64,000 bases of DNA from an uncultured Alphaproteobacteria bacterium (GTDB lineage Bacteria; Pseudomonadota; Alphaproteobacteria; Puniceispirillales; UBA1172): assembly GCA_958431225.1 (NCBI GenBank), contig OY288107.1, forward strand, positions 1,267,501 to 1,331,500, given 5' to 3'. The notes under the pieces were generated by a model. That model was not told the origin of the DNA, searched no databases, and saw only the letters and a program-made list of their open reading frames with translations. Below, piece after piece: positions 1-7,632 of the stretch (its first letter is position 1; each line of letters begins with the position of its first letter). Made by a program: the position numbers and the translations under genes.

Positions 1-1
1 A

Positions 2-748
2 TCCCCCAAAACCGCTAGCGAACGGCGACGGATGCTGACGGAACGCTTTGCCGCGATTGGCTGTCGTGTGAATTTTATTGATGCGGCGATGGGGGATGCT
101 TTGACCGATGCCGATAAACGCCCCTTTTTGGAATCAAAGGCGCAGAATTATGCGCGCTATGCGCATCGTGATACCGCTATTGGTGCGTCCATAAGCCATT
201 TCAAAATTTGGCAGATGATTGCCGATGGTGCGGCAGAATACGGCTTTATTTTTGAAGATGACGCGATACCTATTGCTGAAGCCACTGACGTGGAGCAGGT
301 TATGTCAAAACTGGGCAAATTAAGTGGGCGTATTGATGTCGTTTCGTTATTTGATAGCCACCGCCACCGCCCTCATGTGCCGATTCATAGATTGGATGCA
401 AAATTTCAGTTGTCGGTGGTTAGATATAATGCGCATGGCGGGGTGGCGTATATGATTAGCAAAGCGGCGGCGCAAAAATTACTCAATGACCGCTATCGCT
501 ATGTATTAGGCGTTGACCGCGCCATGTATAATTGGGGGTTGAATGGGTGCGATGTATTGCATCTTGACCCGCCGCTTTTTATTGAGGACGGGCGCGCATC
601 CACAGTGACGCTGAGCGCACGTGCGCGTTGGGCAAATGATCGTTGGCATCATAAATTGGCGCGGAAATGGTGGATTCTTTATTCCTCTTTAGCCAAACGA
701 TTGCGCTTGCTGTTTCATACGCGGCGGATGCGGGCGCGCTTTGATTAA
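2..748 (+). CDS. Glycosyltransferase family 25 (LPS-type), 5'-truncated by window edge
   Basis: The product resembles family 25 glycosyltransferases, which transfer sugars from nucleotide-sugar donors onto lipopolysaccharide or related glycans. Visible signs are an N-terminal Ser-x-x-Arg-Arg segment read from position 2, the acidic FIFEDDA motif typical of the family, and a later segment ending in LHLDPPLF before a basic C-terminus. The frame stays open to the left edge, and the SER-RRM residues before the ATG at 32 fit the family's conserved N-terminus, so the true start is probably outside the window. It is convergent with the next gene; their stop codons interlock by 4 bp. The acceptor sugar cannot be inferred. 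Confidence 0.8.
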   Translation, partial: SPKTASERRRMLTERFAAIGCRVNFIDAAMGDALTDADKRPFLESKAQNYARYAHRDTAIGASISHFKIWQMIADGAAEYGFIFEDDAIPIAEATDVEQVMSKLGKLSGRIDVVSLFDSHRHRPHVPIHRLDAKFQLSVVRYNAHGGVAYMISKAAAQKLLNDRYRYVLGVDRAMYNWGLNGCDVLHLDPPLFIEDGRASTVTLSARARWANDRWHHKLARKWWILYSSLAKRLRLLFHTRRMRARFD

Positions 749-1368
749 CCCCCGCACCAATCGGCATACGCTTCATCATGCGCGAGCCGTTCGCGTAATT
801 CGCGTCTTATGCCTATCCAGCGTAGGTGTATGGAGTTGCGCATGATTTCTTCGTCTTGGGTTTTGAATTCATCTACCACTGGTGCCCATTGCATGAAGGC
901 GTCGGATGAGCTGGCGAAAAAGCCGTCTCCGCTGGCGTGTTCGGTGAATCTAGCGACCCTTGCGCGGGATTTTAGGCGGTTTTCTGCTTTGTGGAATATG
1001 TTCTCGTCTACGTCTTGTTGTTCCACCCGTGCCAAAATGCGTCCGCCTAGATGTTTTGCCATTTTTACGCAATCGGTATGGCTGGCGTGTTTTGAGGCTT
1101 GGAATTGGGCGGCGGCGAATAGGGTTAAATCTGCCACTGATGCGGCGTAAATATGCCAACGTGCTATGGCTAGGGATGTCAAAAATGCCTCATTTTCAAA
1201 CATTTTTACAAAGGATGTCCCCGCCCGTGCCTTCACATACGTATAAAGCGTCACTTGGCTGACAAAGGCAGCATTTTCCTCAATAAACACCTCCAATGCG
1301 GCGATTGAGGCGATTTTGGGCGGTTTTTGCAAACCAATAATACGCAATATCTTGTTGAAAGAAAACAT
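745..1368 (-). CDS. Conserved-looking protein of unknown function
   Basis: This 207-residue protein is one I do not recognise. It has no clear signal peptide or membrane span. It is rich in Ala, Phe and charged residues and looks mostly helical, with a mid region around HTDCVKMAKHLGGR and a C-terminal helix ending in AYADWCGG. The ATG at 1366-1368 faces a 186-bp intergenic region, and the divergent neighbour is the sodium/solute symporter pair. Codon use resembles its neighbours, so it is probably a real gene. Location and role are unknown. Confidence 0.6.
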   Translation of the reverse strand: MFSFNKILRIIGLQKPPKIASIAALEVFIEENAAFVSQVTLYTYVKARAGTSFVKMFENEAFLTSLAIARWHIYAASVADLTLFAAAQFQASKHASHTDCVKMAKHLGGRILARVEQQDVDENIFHKAENRLKSRARVARFTEHASGDGFFASSSDAFMQWAPVVDEFKTQDEEIMRNSIHLRWIGIRRELRERLAHDEAYADWCGG

Positions 1369-1388
1369 TTTTTCACCATATATGGAAT

Positions 1389-1408
1389 ATTTTTACAAAT
1401 TTTGTTGG
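1389..1408. promoter_or_regulatory. Candidate operator shared with 55870-55890
   Basis: The segment reads ATTTTTACAAATTTTGTTGG. It recurs upstream of the Ldh2/beta-oxidation operon at 55870-55890 with a single inserted G. It contains the dyad ACAAA-T-TTTGT. A possible -10 box, TATACT, follows at 1438-1443 before the symporter genes. The site also resembles TTTGCAAA-type sites of short-chain acyl-CoA regulators, but not exactly. Function is inferred from recurrence and position only. Confidence 0.4.
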
Positions 1409-1554
1409 AAAAAATAACAAAATCCTGATAAAAATGCTATACTAGTTGCGAAGATAATTTTCAAAAGGGGTATTTCTGGCGAGAATTATCAGCAAAAGGC
1501 GGGTATTATGCCCGTTCGTATTGATCCAATGTATTCTGAAGGAGGATATGGATT

Positions 1555-1806
1555 ATGGCTACTAAATCAGATCAACTCCAGCACTGGGAGGCGACTAAGC
1601 GGTTGACGCTTATCACGCTCATCATCTGGGCCGTTGTTTCATTCGGCATAAATTGGTTCGGGAGCGCATTGAATAGTGCGGCTTTTCCCGGGGCGTATTT
1701 TATGGCAGGCGCAGGCTCACAGCTCATTTTTGTGATTCTTGTGTTCTGGTTCGCCGCGCGTCAAAATCGTGTTGACGAGCTATATGGCATGAGCGAAGGA
1801 GACTAG
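1555..1806 (+). CDS. DUF4212-family small subunit of sodium/solute symporter
   Basis: This 83-residue protein has two hydrophobic membrane segments, around LITLIIWAVVSFGINWF and QLIFVILVFWFAARQ, and a short charged C-terminal tail. That layout is typical of the DUF4212 family, encoded immediately before VC_2705-type sodium:solute (acetate-like) symporters and thought to act as their small subunit. A strong GGAGG ribosome-binding site at 1541-1545 lies 9 nt before the ATG. The downstream symporter begins 2 bp after the stop, so the two are co-transcribed and probably co-translated. Confidence 0.88.
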   Translation: MATKSDQLQHWEATKRLTLITLIIWAVVSFGINWFGSALNSAAFPGAYFMAGAGSQLIFVILVFWFAARQNRVDELYGMSEGD

Positions 1807-1808
1807 TT

Positions 1809-3635
1809 ATGAAACTTGAAGGTGGATTTATTAATAATCTCGGCAAAGTCTATGGGGTTTATACGTTAGGTTTCCTCGGCTTTGTCATCTTGATGGCGAT
1901 CCTTGAAGCCATGGGTGTTCCTAACACCTATATTGGCTGGATGTTCGTTGCTTTCACGGTTTTAATCTACGCGCTCATCGGCGTTTTGTCGCGGACGATG
2001 GATTCTAACCAATATTATGTCGCCGGACGTGAAGTCCCGGCTGTCTATAACGGCATGGCGACGGCGGCGGATTGGATGTCCGGTGCGTCATTTATTGCGC
2101 TGGCGGGTGGGGTCTATCTCGGCGGCTATCCATATATGGCGTTCCTAGTCGGCTGGACGGGCGGTTATGTGCTTGTCGCATCGCTCATCGCACCCTATTT
2201 GCGTAAGTTTGGCTGTTATACCGTGCCTGATTTTATCGGTACGCGCTATGGCGGTAATCTGGCGCGCTTCTGTGCGGTGGTTGTGCTAGTGGTCGCGTCC
2301 TTTACCTATGTGACGGCGCAGATTAACGGCACCGGCACCGTGGCGGCACGGGCTTTGCAGATTCCTTTTGAGGTCGGCGTTTGGGTCGGGCTTGCCGGGA
2401 TTTTGTTCTGTTCCATGCTCGGCGGTATGCGCGCGGTGACTTGGACACAAGTGGCGCAGTATATCGTGCTGATTATCGCCTATTTGATTCCGGTATTCTG
2501 GATGTCAAATAAACTGGGCTATGGGCTCATCCCGCATCTGGCGCAATTTGATGCGGTGCAGCGGGTGCAAGAATTGCAACTGCAATTAGGCGTTGGCACG
2601 TTCCTACCTAGCCCCGAAGCCCAAGCCGAAGCCGGACGTCTGGCGGCACTCAAAGTCGGCATCAATGATGCTAGTGATTCGTTGTATGACCGCTGGCGGT
2701 TTTTCACGCTGGCTTTCTGTATGATGGCAGGGACGGCATCGCTCCCGCACGTGTTGATGCGCTATTTCACCACCTCATCGGTGAAAGCGGCGCGGCAATC
2801 GGTGGGCTGGTCGCTGTTCTTTATTTCCTTGCTGTATCTCTCGGCGCCGGCCTTGGCGACCTTTACCAAATTGTCACTCCTTGACCCGAATGTGGCAACG
2901 AGCATCATCGGTAAGTCCGTCGCACAAGTCACGAGCATTGAGTGGATTCAACAATGGAGCAATGTCGGCTTTTTGAAAATTGTTGATGGCAACGGCGATG
3001 GCATCGTGCAGATTAACGAGTTCTTTATGCGCGGTGATATTGTCGTGCTGGCGACGCCGGAAATGGCAGGCTTGCCTTATGTGATCTCAGGTTTGGTCGC
3101 AGCAGGTGGTCTGGCGGCGGCGATGTCCACTGCCGATGGCTTGCTGTTGGCGATTGCTAACGCGCTTTCGCACGATCTTTACTATAAGATCATTGATCCG
3201 AAAGTGGATACGGCGAAACGGCTGATGGTTGCACGGATTCTGTTGCTCATCATCGGCGGGCTTGCCGCTTTCGTGGCGATGCAAAAACTGACGGGGATTT
3301 TAGGTGCGGTGGCATGGGCGTTCTGCTTTGCCAATTCCGGGCTGTTCTTCCCGCTTGTTCTAGGCGTGTGGTGGAAGCGCGCGAATCGTGCCGGTGCGAT
3401 TGCTGGTATGGTTGGCGGCTTTGGCGTCGGTGCTTGGTATCTCTATCAAGTGCAGACGGGGATGACCCCATGGCTTGGCATTGATGGCTTGCGCTTTGGC
3501 ATGATTGGTATGCCGGTGAGCCTCATCCTCATGGTGGTGTTCAGCCTCATGACCAAAGCACCGGACGAGGAGACCCAAAAAATGGTCGAATCCATCCGCG
3601 TGCCTAAAGGCAGAACTTATGTCGAAACCCATTAA
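1809..3635 (+). CDS. Sodium/solute symporter large subunit, VC_2705 (acetate-type) subfamily
   Basis: This 608-residue protein has about 13 membrane spans and belongs to the SSS family. It is most like the VC_2705 subfamily related to acetate permease ActP. Family signs include the N-terminal segment YYVAGREVPAVYNGMATAADW and the later GLVAAGGLAAAMSTADGLLL, which carries the sodium-site serine/threonine region. An extramembrane loop at residues 393-404 (DGNGDGIVQINE) fits the canonical 12-residue EF-hand calcium-binding pattern. The gene follows the DUF4212 subunit by 2 bp and ends in a clear intrinsic terminator. The likely substrate is acetate or another short carboxylate, by family inference. 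Confidence 0.87.
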   Translation: MKLEGGFINNLGKVYGVYTLGFLGFVILMAILEAMGVPNTYIGWMFVAFTVLIYALIGVLSRTMDSNQYYVAGREVPAVYNGMATAADWMSGASFIALAGGVYLGGYPYMAFLVGWTGGYVLVASLIAPYLRKFGCYTVPDFIGTRYGGNLARFCAVVVLVVASFTYVTAQINGTGTVAARALQIPFEVGVWVGLAGILFCSMLGGMRAVTWTQVAQYIVLIIAYLIPVFWMSNKLGYGLIPHLAQFDAVQRVQELQLQLGVGTFLPSPEAQAEAGRLAALKVGINDASDSLYDRWRFFTLAFCMMAGTASLPHVLMRYFTTSSVKAARQSVGWSLFFISLLYLSAPALATFTKLSLLDPNVATSIIGKSVAQVTSIEWIQQWSNVGFLKIVDGNGDGIVQINEFFMRGDIVVLATPEMAGLPYVISGLVAAGGLAAAMSTADGLLLAIANALSHDLYYKIIDPKVDTAKRLMVARILLLIIGGLAAFVAMQKLTGILGAVAWAFCFANSGLFFPLVLGVWWKRANRAGAIAGMVGGFGVGAWYLYQVQTGMTPWLGIDGLRFGMIGMPVSLILMVVFSLMTKAPDEETQKMVESIRVPKGRTYVETH

Positions 3636-3656
3636 GGGTTGCCGATAACTAACGAA

Positions 3657-3689
3657 ACGGGGCAGGGGGGTTTTCCTGCCCCGTTTTTT
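3657..3689 (+). terminator. Rho-independent terminator of the symporter operon
   Basis: A perfect 10-bp stem, ACGGGGCAGG (3657-3666) pairing with CCTGCCCCGT (3675-3684), encloses an 8-nt GGGGTTTT loop. It is followed by a run of six T (3684-3689). It lies 21 bp after the symporter stop codon. Confidence 0.9.
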
Positions 3690-3744
3690 ATGCCAAAATG
3701 ACGCTGATTCTATGTGTGATTTGGGGGGCGGTTTGGAGATAATC

Positions 3745-4119
3745 ATGAACGATGTTTTTGTAGGCGCATTTCCGATTTGGGTGGTGGTGCTGGATTATAT
3801 TTTGGGGGCGGCGATGTGGACGCTGGTGGGGCGGTTCGGCATGAGCCTATTTCTGCGTGAGGATTCGGATTTCTTTTTCAATAAAGCCTTTCAGTGGCTA
3901 ACCAATCCGCTTCTGCGTTTGTTCGCGCCGATTACCCCGAGTTTTTTAATCCTGCGCATGCACCCGCTTTATGTGGCGTGGTTTATTTTTATGCTGCGCT
4001 TTTATATCATTCCGTTGCTGTTCGGTTATAGTGTGTTGGGGGTGCTGTCGTTCCCGCTAGAAAGCGAAATTGCGCGCTTCATTTATGATATGGGCAATCT
4101 ATTAACGACTAGACAATAA
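3745..4119 (+). CDS. Small membrane protein of unknown function
   Basis: The product has 124 residues with hydrophobic stretches near the N-terminus (PIWVVVLDYILGAAMWTLV) and in the second half (YVAWFIFMLRFYIIPLLFGY, then VLGVLSF), implying an inner-membrane protein with two to three spans. I chose the ATG at 3745 because GGAG at 3735-3738 sits at the right distance; an earlier in-frame ATG at 3712 has no such site. The following dehalogenase gene starts 1 bp after the stop, so the two form an operon. I do not recognise the family. Confidence 0.65.
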   Translation: MNDVFVGAFPIWVVVLDYILGAAMWTLVGRFGMSLFLREDSDFFFNKAFQWLTNPLLRLFAPITPSFLILRMHPLYVAWFIFMLRFYIIPLLFGYSVLGVLSFPLESEIARFIYDMGNLLTTRQ

Positions 4120-4120
4120 T

Positions 4121-4798
4121 ATGCGCGACACGATTCTTTTTGACATTAACGAAACCGTGCTTGATTTGACGCCGTTAGAGGGGCATTTCGCCGCCGTGTT
4201 TGGTGATGCGAATTTGGCGGCGGAATGGTTTGCACGGCTTCTGCATGCGTCATGTGTCGCCGCCATCACCGAGGTGGAAAGCCATTTTGCTGAATTGGCA
4301 GGGATTATGCTTGATGCGCTCGCCGCACGGCAAGGCGTGGTGCTATCATCGGAATCGCGCGCACAAATTCTAGGGGCGTTTGCTACGCTACAACCGCATG
4401 CGGATGTTGTTGCGGCGTTGGATTTTCTCGCGGCACAAGGCTATCAACGGGTGGCTTTCACCAATTCCTCGCTTGATTTGGTAGAGCGCCAATTTGCCGC
4501 GAGCAATTTGGACGCGCATTTTGACCGCATTATTTCCGTAGAGCCGACCGGGTGTTTCAAACCACATCCCAAAACCTATCATTTCGCGGCGGCGGAATTG
4601 GCGCGTCCTATCGGTGCGCTCCGCCTCATCGCCGCCCATGATTGGGATACGCATGGCGCGCTTTCTGCGGGGATGCTGGGGGCGTATCTGAATCGGCACG
4701 GGACGGCATACCACCCGCTTTATCGCAAACCCGATGCGCTGGCGGATGATATGCTGAGTTTGGTTAAAGCGGTTGTGGCACTTGACCGCCGCACCTGA
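4121..4798 (+). CDS. HAD-superfamily haloacid dehalogenase-like hydrolase (type II)
   Basis: The 225-residue protein matches the (S)-2-haloacid dehalogenase branch of the HAD superfamily. The nucleophile is Asp8 in LFDINETVLD, followed later by AFTNSS (motif II), FKPHPKTYHFAA (Lys of motif III) and AAHDWDTHGA (motif IV). The motif I glycine usual in DxNGT is Glu here (DINET). Such enzymes hydrolyse short 2-haloacids, but many members act on other small substrates, so the substrate is uncertain. It follows the small membrane protein by 1 bp and is convergent with the NCS2 permease. Confidence 0.8.
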   Translation: MRDTILFDINETVLDLTPLEGHFAAVFGDANLAAEWFARLLHASCVAAITEVESHFAELAGIMLDALAARQGVVLSSESRAQILGAFATLQPHADVVAALDFLAAQGYQRVAFTNSSLDLVERQFAASNLDAHFDRIISVEPTGCFKPHPKTYHFAAAELARPIGALRLIAAHDWDTHGALSAGMLGAYLNRHGTAYHPLYRKPDALADDMLSLVKAVVALDRRT

Positions 4799-4810
4799 CC
4801 GCACCTGACC
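4791..4810. repeat. 10-bp perfect tandem duplication
   Basis: GCACCTGACC occurs twice in succession. The first copy contains the stop codon of the dehalogenase gene and the second runs into the stop of the permease gene. It is one of several short tandem duplications in the window. Confidence 0.9.
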
Positions 4811-6240
4811 TATTTGTCTATCGATTCGGGCAGGATGAGATTGAGCGCAATCGCAATCACCGCCGCCGGTAGCAATCCTGAGACCATCAAAATTTTGGCT
4901 GTCCCCGATAGGTGTTGGAGTGCTTCGGGTTCAAGTTGAAGCCCTAAACCGATGGAAAGCGCGATGGCGAAAATAATCAGATTGCGCCGATTCCACTTAA
5001 CGCTGGCGAGCATAGAAACCCCCGCCGCCGTCACCATACCAAACATGACAATCACCCCGCCGCCTAATACTTCAATGGGGATGGTGGCAATGAACGCCCC
5101 GATTTTGGGGATGAGTCCCGCCACAATCAACAAAATCGCCCCGATGGTGACGACATGGCGGCTCATCACGCCGGTCATGGCAATCAGCCCGACATTCTGG
5201 CTAAACGAGGTATTTGGGAGTGCGCCAAAAAATCCTGCAACCGCCGAGCCAATCCCATCGGCATAGGTAGCGCCTTCAATTTCTTTGTCGGTGGCTTCGC
5301 GGTTCGCCCCGCCTTTGGTGATGCCCGAAACATCGCCCACGGTTTCCACCGCCGACACGAACGACATCGCACAAAAACCGATAATGGCGGCGGCGGTGAA
5401 TTCAATGCCGAAATGGTTGAAGGCGGGGAGCGCCCATGTTTCGGCGTGCGGGATACCGCCAAAATTGACCATCCCCATCGGCAGTGCCACCAGATAGCCG
5501 ACACCGATACCAATCAGCACCGCAGAAACCGAGAGCATCCCTCGCGTGAAAAACTTTAATGCCAAAGTGACGACAACCACCACCCCGGCGACAAACCAAT
5601 TTGCCAGACTGCCATATTCGGCAAGCCCTTGGGCTTTGGCGGGAACGCCCCCGGCGGCGTATTGGATGCCGACACGGATGAGCGCGAGCCCAATCATCAA
5701 CACAATCAGACCGGTGACTAATGGCGGCAGGGCGAAACGGATACGCCCGATGAATAGCCCTAGCAAAGCGTGGAAAATCCCCCCCGCTACGACACCGCCC
5801 ATCAGCATCGCTATCGCATCAACGCCTTTGCCCGCGACTAGCGGAATCATGATCGGCACGAAGGCAAAACTCGTCCCCTGCACAATCGGCAAACGCGCGC
5901 CAACCGGACCCAAGCCGATGGTTTGGAGAATCGTCGCAACACCCGCAAAGAACATACTCATCTGAATCATGTAAATCATCTGCGGGAAGTCCGGGGAATT
6001 TGAGCCGAAACCAAACCCCGCCGCCCCGCAAATAATAATCGCTGGGGTGATGTTGGAAATAAACATAGCGAGAATATGCTGAATCCCGAGGGGAATCGCC
6101 TGTGCTATGGGCGGGGTGTAGTTGGGGTCTTTGCGTTTTCTGGAACTACCTACAGTAGCGCCTAAGGCTCTATTTAAAGTAGCGCCTAAGGCTCTACCTA
6201 AAACACTAGCTGAGGTAGAGCCACGTTTAGAATAAGCCAT
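4810..6240 (-). CDS. NCS2-family purine (xanthine/urate-type) permease
   Basis: The 476-residue protein is a nucleobase:cation symporter-2 with about 14 hydrophobic segments. It carries the substrate-site region FCAMSFVSAVETVGDVSGI and the family signature GALPNTSFSQNVGLIAMTGV, which is closest to urate/xanthine permeases. It is the last gene of a minus-strand operon with ureidoglycolate lyase, ureidoglycine aminohydrolase and allantoinase, which supports a purine or urate substrate. The N-terminal cytoplasmic 40 residues contain a duplicated RALGAT segment encoded by a 24-bp tandem repeat. It starts 21 bp after the upstream stop. Confidence 0.88.
   Translation of the reverse strand: MAYSKRGSTSASVLGRALGATLNRALGATVGSSRKRKDPNYTPPIAQAIPLGIQHILAMFISNITPAIIICGAAGFGFGSNSPDFPQMIYMIQMSMFFAGVATILQTIGLGPVGARLPIVQGTSFAFVPIMIPLVAGKGVDAIAMLMGGVVAGGIFHALLGLFIGRIRFALPPLVTGLIVLMIGLALIRVGIQYAAGGVPAKAQGLAEYGSLANWFVAGVVVVVTLALKFFTRGMLSVSAVLIGIGVGYLVALPMGMVNFGGIPHAETWALPAFNHFGIEFTAAAIIGFCAMSFVSAVETVGDVSGITKGGANREATDKEIEGATYADGIGSAVAGFFGALPNTSFSQNVGLIAMTGVMSRHVVTIGAILLIVAGLIPKIGAFIATIPIEVLGGGVIVMFGMVTAAGVSMLASVKWNRRNLIIFAIALSIGLGLQLEPEALQHLSGTAKILMVSGLLPAAVIAIALNLILPESIDK
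6154..6201. repeat. 24-bp tandem duplication in permease N-terminus
   Basis: Two near-identical 24-bp units (6154-6177 and 6178-6201) begin AGTAGCGCCTAAGGCTCTA. They encode the repeated ALGAT segment at the start of the NCS2 permease. The reading frame is preserved. Confidence 0.85.
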
Positions 6241-6261
6241 GATGTTGTCCTCCTTTGATGG

Positions 6262-6747
6262 TTATTCGGTTATAGTATATTCGTTGTCAAACCAATATTC
6301 TTCTAAATTAGCACCTGCACCGATGCGGTCAACCACCGCGAAAATTCCCGGCGCCGCTAGGGGGGTCAATACGCCGTGCCAGATGTTGCGGTGAAAATTG
6401 ATGCCGCTATGCGGGGCGGTGCGAAAGGCTTTTGGGGGTGCCGGTTTGCCGTTGTCATCTGCGGCGACAATCACCAGAAAACTATGTTCGTGTAAGGGCA
6501 GGAAGGCTTGGCTTCCCAAAGGGTGGCGTTCCATCATGGTTAAGGCGTAGGGGAGGGTTCTGGGGGTGGCGTCAAAGAGGCTGATTCCTGCCTGCCCATC
6601 GGCAAAATTTAACTGTGCTAGATTGTGGTGGCGGGCGCACATGCCTTCATTGATGATCTTATCCGCCGCAGATTTGAGGGCGATGATATCCCCGAACGGC
6701 GCGAAACTATCGGCATTTAGGGGCTGGATTTTTATGTTGGCACTCAT
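6262..6747 (-). CDS. allA: Ureidoglycolate lyase
   Basis: The 161-residue protein matches AllA (EC 4.3.2.3), which splits ureidoglycolate into glyoxylate and urea at the end of the ureide pathway. Family signs are the N-terminal FAPFGDII, the cupin-like core with LPLHEHSFLVIVA and NFHRNIWHGVLTPL, and the C-terminal FAVVDRIGAGANLEEYW. The start overlaps the stop of the ureidoglycine aminohydrolase gene by 4 bp (ATGA), indicating translational coupling. The preceding enzyme in the operon makes its substrate. Confidence 0.92.
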   Translation of the reverse strand: MSANIKIQPLNADSFAPFGDIIALKSAADKIINEGMCARHHNLAQLNFADGQAGISLFDATPRTLPYALTMMERHPLGSQAFLPLHEHSFLVIVAADDNGKPAPPKAFRTAPHSGINFHRNIWHGVLTPLAAPGIFAVVDRIGAGANLEEYWFDNEYTITE

Positions 6748-7601
6748 AGATGCCCCCCTAATGGTGCGTGGCGATTGACATCTTTATAGAGCAGATAGCG
6801 GAACGGAGAATCGCCGGTGGCGATGCAGGCTTGCGGGCAGAAGGCACGGAGCCAAATATAATCCCCCGCCTCCACATCCACCCAATCGCCATTGAGATAA
6901 TAGCGTCCGCTGCCTTGCAGAATATAGATGCCGTGTTCCATCACGTGCGTTTCGGCAAAGGGAATCCCCGCCCCCGGGGCAAAATTGACGATATTGACAT
7001 GCATATCGTGGCGGAGGTCGGTGGGGTCAACAAAATGGCTCGTCGTCCATCTACCATCACCATCGGCAGGAATCGGCGTTGGCGTGATGGTGTTGTCGTT
7101 GGTGATGACAGGTTGAGGGGGGGCGATGCCTTCCACGGCTTGATAGCGTTTGCGAATCCAATGAAAATGCGCGGGATTTTGTGCGGTATTATGGAGCGTC
7201 CATTGGCACCCCACGGGCAGATAGGCATAGCCTCCTGCGCTTAATCTAGTTTTTTGGTTATTATAGCTGAGGGTAATTTCCCCCTCCACGACAAAAAGCA
7301 CGTGTTCGGCATCGGCATCATCATCGGGGCGGTCTGAGCCGCCTTTGGGGGCGACCTCCATGAGATAATGCGAAAATGTTTCGGCAAATCCGCTTAAAGG
7401 GCGTGCCAATACCCAAAGCCGTGTGTCTTGCCAAAAAGGTAGCGTGCTGGCGACAATATCCGCCAACACCCTATGCGGGATAAACGCATAGGCGGGGGTG
7501 AAGCGCGCCTCTTGCCCCAATAAATCTTGGGTTAGAGGGGGCAGTCCGCCTGTGGCGACGGCATAGCGCCGATTGGTTTCTTTGAATTCGGGTTTTGTCA
7601 T
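6744..7601 (-). CDS. allE: (S)-ureidoglycine aminohydrolase, bicupin
   Basis: This 285-residue protein with two cupin domains matches AllE/YlbA (EC 3.5.3.26), a manganese enzyme that converts (S)-ureidoglycine to (S)-ureidoglycolate and ammonia. Conserved features include FVVEGEITLSYN in the first cupin, and the metal-site segment FAETHVMEHGIYILQGSGRYYLNGDW with the following EAGDYIWLRAFCPQ in the second. I chose the ATG at 7601 (MTKPEFKETNRR) over an upstream start at 7664, because the latter would overlap the preceding gene and adds an atypical Cys-rich leader. It overlaps allA by 4 bp. Confidence 0.92.
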   Translation of the reverse strand: MTKPEFKETNRRYAVATGGLPPLTQDLLGQEARFTPAYAFIPHRVLADIVASTLPFWQDTRLWVLARPLSGFAETFSHYLMEVAPKGGSDRPDDDADAEHVLFVVEGEITLSYNNQKTRLSAGGYAYLPVGCQWTLHNTAQNPAHFHWIRKRYQAVEGIAPPQPVITNDNTITPTPIPADGDGRWTTSHFVDPTDLRHDMHVNIVNFAPGAGIPFAETHVMEHGIYILQGSGRYYLNGDWVDVEAGDYIWLRAFCPQACIATGDSPFRYLLYKDVNRHAPLGGHL

Positions 7602-7632
7602 AGTAAATGCCAACCTAGCACAGCACCGCCAC

